41,256 bases of DNA from JAQTRU01 sp041645555 (GTDB lineage: Bacteria > Patescibacteriota > Patescibacteriia > Patescibacteriales > JAQTRU01), in assembly GCA_041645555.1 (NCBI GenBank), contig JBAZPX010000010.1:1-41256 (forward strand), given 5' to 3'. The notes under the pieces are model-generated. The model searched no databases. It saw only the letters and a list, made by a program, of their open reading frames with translations, and was not told where the DNA came from. Positions within the stretch are counted from its first letter, which is position 1, and every line of letters starts with the position of its first letter. This document shows positions 39,318 through 41,256 of this stretch, piece after piece. The position numbers were made by a program, and so were the translations under genes.

Positions 39318-40292
39318 TTAGAATGTGCAATATTTTCCATTGATCGGAGTCCCGGCTATACAGCTATCTGGCGTGGCGCTTTCATCGCAGCATGTGCCAT
39401 TACAACACCAATTAAAGGTGCAGACTTGTCCTTCGTTGGCGCAAGTCCCGCATTCTCCTTTTATACAAACAGCATTTCTTCCGCCGTTAGATTGGCCCAC
39501 GCCGCAAGTAGCGCCATCCGCCATTCCTCCGCAGGGGTTACAAATACAGCAAAAATAGTAATTCTTGTTAAGTGCATAGGAAAAAGAAGAAAATAAATAA
39601 CCTTTTGGTTTGCATTTATCCATGCAATCTCTGCTTTCATTTTCCGGAAGAATTAATCCGCCTTTATCAGCGCATTTTTGTTTAATAACAGATACGCATT
39701 TGCTGTTTGCGCATGTATAACTTCCTTTATTCCAGCCGCTTTCGCATTTATCTTCAGTTGTTAAGGCGTTGCAAACTTTTTCGCTTTTCGTTTTTTCGCA
39801 GCATCCCATTTCGGAGATGGGGGTTACGGCTATATCCTTAAAACTAACCAAATTGGGGTTTATAGTATTCAGAATCATGTAAGAGCATAAAGCTAAAACT
39901 AGGCCGGTTAAAGACGCGCCGATCCAGGCCTTGGCCTCTGTAACCTTTTCCGAGCTGCCGCCGGCCGTTAGCCAAATTACCCCGCCGAACATTAAAACTA
40001 TGGCCGCCAGAATCCCGACAATGCCGATGGCGTAATTATAGATGGCTTTAATATATTTAGCGATTGAGGGAGCAGTTGGTATTCCTTTTTGAAATTGGAG
40101 ATCAGGATCAGCGCTGGGGATAGTTACTTGGGGCGTAAAATTTTTTGAACTATCAGATGGGTTATCGAAAGATCCGGAAACGCCAGCCGCCTTGGTTTCT
40201 TGGGGGATAGTAAGCAAAAATACAAAGCAGGCCATTTGCAGGATAAAAATGGAGAAGAAAAATATTAGAAATATTTTAGGAAGTTTCTTCAT
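39318..40292 (-). CDS. VirB2-like pilin core with a cysteine-rich C-terminal domain
   Basis: A 324-residue protein. Signal segment (about residues 7-35, ending ETKAA), then the same VirB2-like core (YIKAIYNYAIGIVGILAAIV, GGVIWLTAGGSSEKVTEAKA, IGASLTGLVLALCSYMIL). A ~165-residue C-terminal region with about 30 cysteines (CCEKTKSEKVC..., CCICNPCGG, CNGTCCDE) is probably disulfide- or metal-stabilised. It is 22 nt upstream of the first pilin gene, same strand. Such proteins are thought to form pili or surface structures in CPR bacteria; the cysteine-rich domain is unidentified. Confidence 0.75.
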   Translation of the reverse strand: MKKLPKIFLIFFFSIFILQMACFVFLLTIPQETKAAGVSGSFDNPSDSSKNFTPQVTIPSADPDLQFQKGIPTAPSIAKYIKAIYNYAIGIVGILAAIVLMFGGVIWLTAGGSSEKVTEAKAWIGASLTGLVLALCSYMILNTINPNLVSFKDIAVTPISEMGCCEKTKSEKVCNALTTEDKCESGWNKGSYTCANSKCVSVIKQKCADKGGLILPENESRDCMDKCKPKGYLFSSFSYALNKNYYFCCICNPCGGMADGATCGVGQSNGGRNAVCIKGECGTCANEGQVCTFNWCCNGTCCDESATPDSCIAGTPINGKYCTF

Positions 40293-40295
40293 AAA

Positions 40296-40739
40296 TGAGA
40301 TTCTTGGGATATTTATGATTCTTAGGATTCTTGGGATTGGGAATCAATAAAATGTTTTAATAAATATCCGCACTTATTAATTAACTCCAATAATCTTAAA
40401 TAGTCTTGGCTATTTATATAATTAAGCTCAAGAGCAATCTCGGCAAAACAATCTAACTCAACTAATGATCCCTGGGCGATATTAAAAAAATTACACCTGT
40501 CTCTATAAAATTTTTTAGCATTACCTTCGGCAATATTTGCCAAAAGAGAATAAGCTGACCTTCTCATCTGTGAAACCATGGCAAATCTTTCCTCTGGCGG
40601 GAAGTCTTTTGTAAGGTTATAAACAAACAAGGTTAATTCTTTGCCTTTCTGCCAAACAACTAATTGTCTAAAAGATTTTTGATATTGCATTAATAAATTC
40701 CTAATAATCCTAAATATCTCAAGAATCTTAAGAATCTCA
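40296..40739. repeat. Inverted-repeat element carrying four-helix-bundle gene B
   Basis: The left end (40296-40345) is TGAGATTCTTGGGATATTTA, then TGATTCTTAGGATTCTTGGG and ATTGGGAATC. The right end (40698-40739) is TTCCTAATAATCCTAAATAT, then CTCAAGAATCTTAAGAATCT and CA. It has the same design as 33693-34143: one four-helix gene between inverted ends, with the gene's last residues (QSQES) encoded by the repeat. The right end abuts the porA stop. Confidence 0.75.
40322..40690 (-). CDS. Four-helix-bundle protein (S23-like family), copy B
   Basis: A 122-residue paralogue of the protein at 33749-34108. It keeps all family blocks (FRQLVVWQKGKELTLFVYNL, FPPEERFAMVSQMRRSAYSL, FFNIAQGSLVELDCFAEIAL, LINKCGYLLKHFIDS) and differs at about 15 of 119 aligned residues. 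The C-terminal SQSQES and stop codon lie inside the boundary repeat. It sits between porA and the pilin genes. It has an AGGAA about 8 nt before the ATG, inside the repeat. Function unknown. Confidence 0.92.
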   Translation of the reverse strand: MQYQKSFRQLVVWQKGKELTLFVYNLTKDFPPEERFAMVSQMRRSAYSLLANIAEGNAKKFYRDRCNFFNIAQGSLVELDCFAEIALELNYINSQDYLRLLELINKCGYLLKHFIDSQSQES

Positions 40740-40740
40740 G

Positions 40741-41256
40741 TTATTTACCGACGAATTTTACTCCATCACCATTCTTTTTAACTTCACTGATTATTTTTTT
40801 AATTATCTCCTTAGTAATGTCCCGCCCGCCTAAACCAACGATAAAACTTTGGATTTTGCTTTTAACTTTTCCTTGTGCCGCCGCTTTTAGGTCAGCCGCC
40901 AATGGGCCGATGTAGCCCAAAGAAATGGATTTATCAATAACAGCGATATATTTAGCCGGCTTTATGGTTTTTATAATCTCTTCAGCCGGGAAAGGGCGGA
41001 AAGTTTTTATTTTTAAGATGCCGACTTTGCTATTCAGGAAAGAAGAATTATGCTCGTCAGTCGCTTCCTTAATAGTGCCGACAACCGAACCCATGGCCAC
41101 TAAAATTATTTTTGGATTTTTCGGGCCGTAGTATTCGACTAGACCATTGTTAGTCGAATTTTGAATTTTGAATTTTGAATTTTGAATTACTTTGTTGTAT
41201 TTTATATATTCTTCATTTATAACCTCAAGGCTGGAAATTAGGTCATCGTGCAGGTC
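40741..41256 (-). CDS. porA: Pyruvate:ferredoxin oxidoreductase alpha subunit, C-terminal part (cut by the window edge)
   Basis: The open frame continues to the window end at 41256, so only the last 171 codons are seen. The readable part has the PorA C-terminal pattern: the helix DLISSLEVINEEYIKYNK, IILVAMGSVVGTIKEATDE, VGILKIKTFRPFPAEEIIK, KYIAVIDKSISLGYIGPLAA and IQSFIVGLGGRDIT. PorA with PorB converts pyruvate to acetyl-CoA. Residues encoded by 41154-41190 (VIQNSKFKIQNS) are the translation of an ATTTTGAA repeat. The stop is followed at once by the four-helix element. Confidence 0.9.
   Translation of the reverse strand, partial: DLHDDLISSLEVINEEYIKYNKVIQNSKFKIQNSTNNGLVEYYGPKNPKIILVAMGSVVGTIKEATDEHNSSFLNSKVGILKIKTFRPFPAEEIIKTIKPAKYIAVIDKSISLGYIGPLAADLKAAAQGKVKSKIQSFIVGLGGRDITKEIIKKIISEVKKNGDGVKFVGK
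41133..41190. repeat. Repeat inside porA: hairpin plus AATTTTG units
   Basis: ATTCGACTA (41133-41141) pairs with TAGTCGAAT (41151-41159), followed by four AATTTTG-type units to about 41190. It is in frame in porA and typical of intergenic repeats. Confidence 0.75.

Noticed and set aside
33693..40739. Reading the boundary repeats as integron attC sites
   Set aside because: No integrase, no attI, and no attC core triplets were recognised. The cassette-like layout is reported, but not as an integron.
1..41256. Alternative genetic code (TGA as glycine)
   Set aside because: TGA ends several well-supported frames (for example 25858-25860), and no conserved protein needs TGA read through.

Overview
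The window most likely comes from a Candidate Phyla Radiation (Patescibacteria, Parcubacteria-like) genome. The evidence is gene content and style. There is a fused ADP-forming acyl-CoA synthetase and a PorA/PorB pyruvate:ferredoxin oxidoreductase. There are VirB2-like 'pilins' with N-terminal signal segments, several four-helix-bundle (S23-like) proteins, many short intergenic repeats, few clear Shine-Dalgarno sites, and an A+T-rich sequence. The standard code fits: TGA is used as a stop. This assignment is inference from gene families; no rRNA is present to prove it.

Layout. 1-2015: a YkgJ-type cysteine-cluster protein, a small lipoprotein, and the orphaned 3' tail of a second ykgJ copy. 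2081-6290: an accessory island with a DNA methyltransferase, two PD-(D/E)XK nuclease-like proteins (a probable type II restriction-modification set), a membrane protein, a repeat-built proline-rich ORF and a RAYT (REP-associated tyrosine transposase) flanked by G/C-rich palindromes. 6386-14463: rpoB-rpoC with a promoter and long leader. 14471-19185: a minus-strand run of metabolic and housekeeping genes (VIT-like transporter, TRIC-like channel, PEP-utilizer mobile-domain protein, histidine phosphatase-like, cupin, SAM methyltransferase, GNAT). 19377-25860: a secreted or membrane-anchored hypothetical, a small minus-strand protein, a small membrane protein, ADP-forming acyl-CoA synthetase, MurJ and a TIM-barrel protein.

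25861-29908 is the highlight: a single-effector type V CRISPR locus. It holds a 1056-residue Cas12a-family nuclease with an intact RuvC triad and a C4 zinc ribbon where Cas12a has its Nuc domain, which points to Cas12a2 rather than Cas12a. It also has a short array with the canonical Cas12a handle (AATTTCTACTTTTGTAGAT), a 16-bp inverted repeat in the leader and a terminator. No adaptation genes are present. A degraded DNA-methylase tail lies just upstream, as expected for a defence island.

30012-41256: lepA, a 32-residue membrane peptide, recJ, an RNase HI-like gene, tRNA-Val(CAC), a coiled-coil protein, and then a minus-strand por region. There porA and porB are separated by a four-helix-bundle gene, two VirB2-like pilins with near-identical cores, and a DUF4258/DUF2283 pair. 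Almost every gene boundary in the recJ-rnhA and por regions carries a copy of one imperfect inverted-repeat family (TGAGATTCTTRGGAT...), giving a cassette-like arrangement. Separately, intergenic-type repeats have been absorbed in frame into lepA, the acyl-CoA synthetase, porA, the RAYT and the proline-rich ORF.
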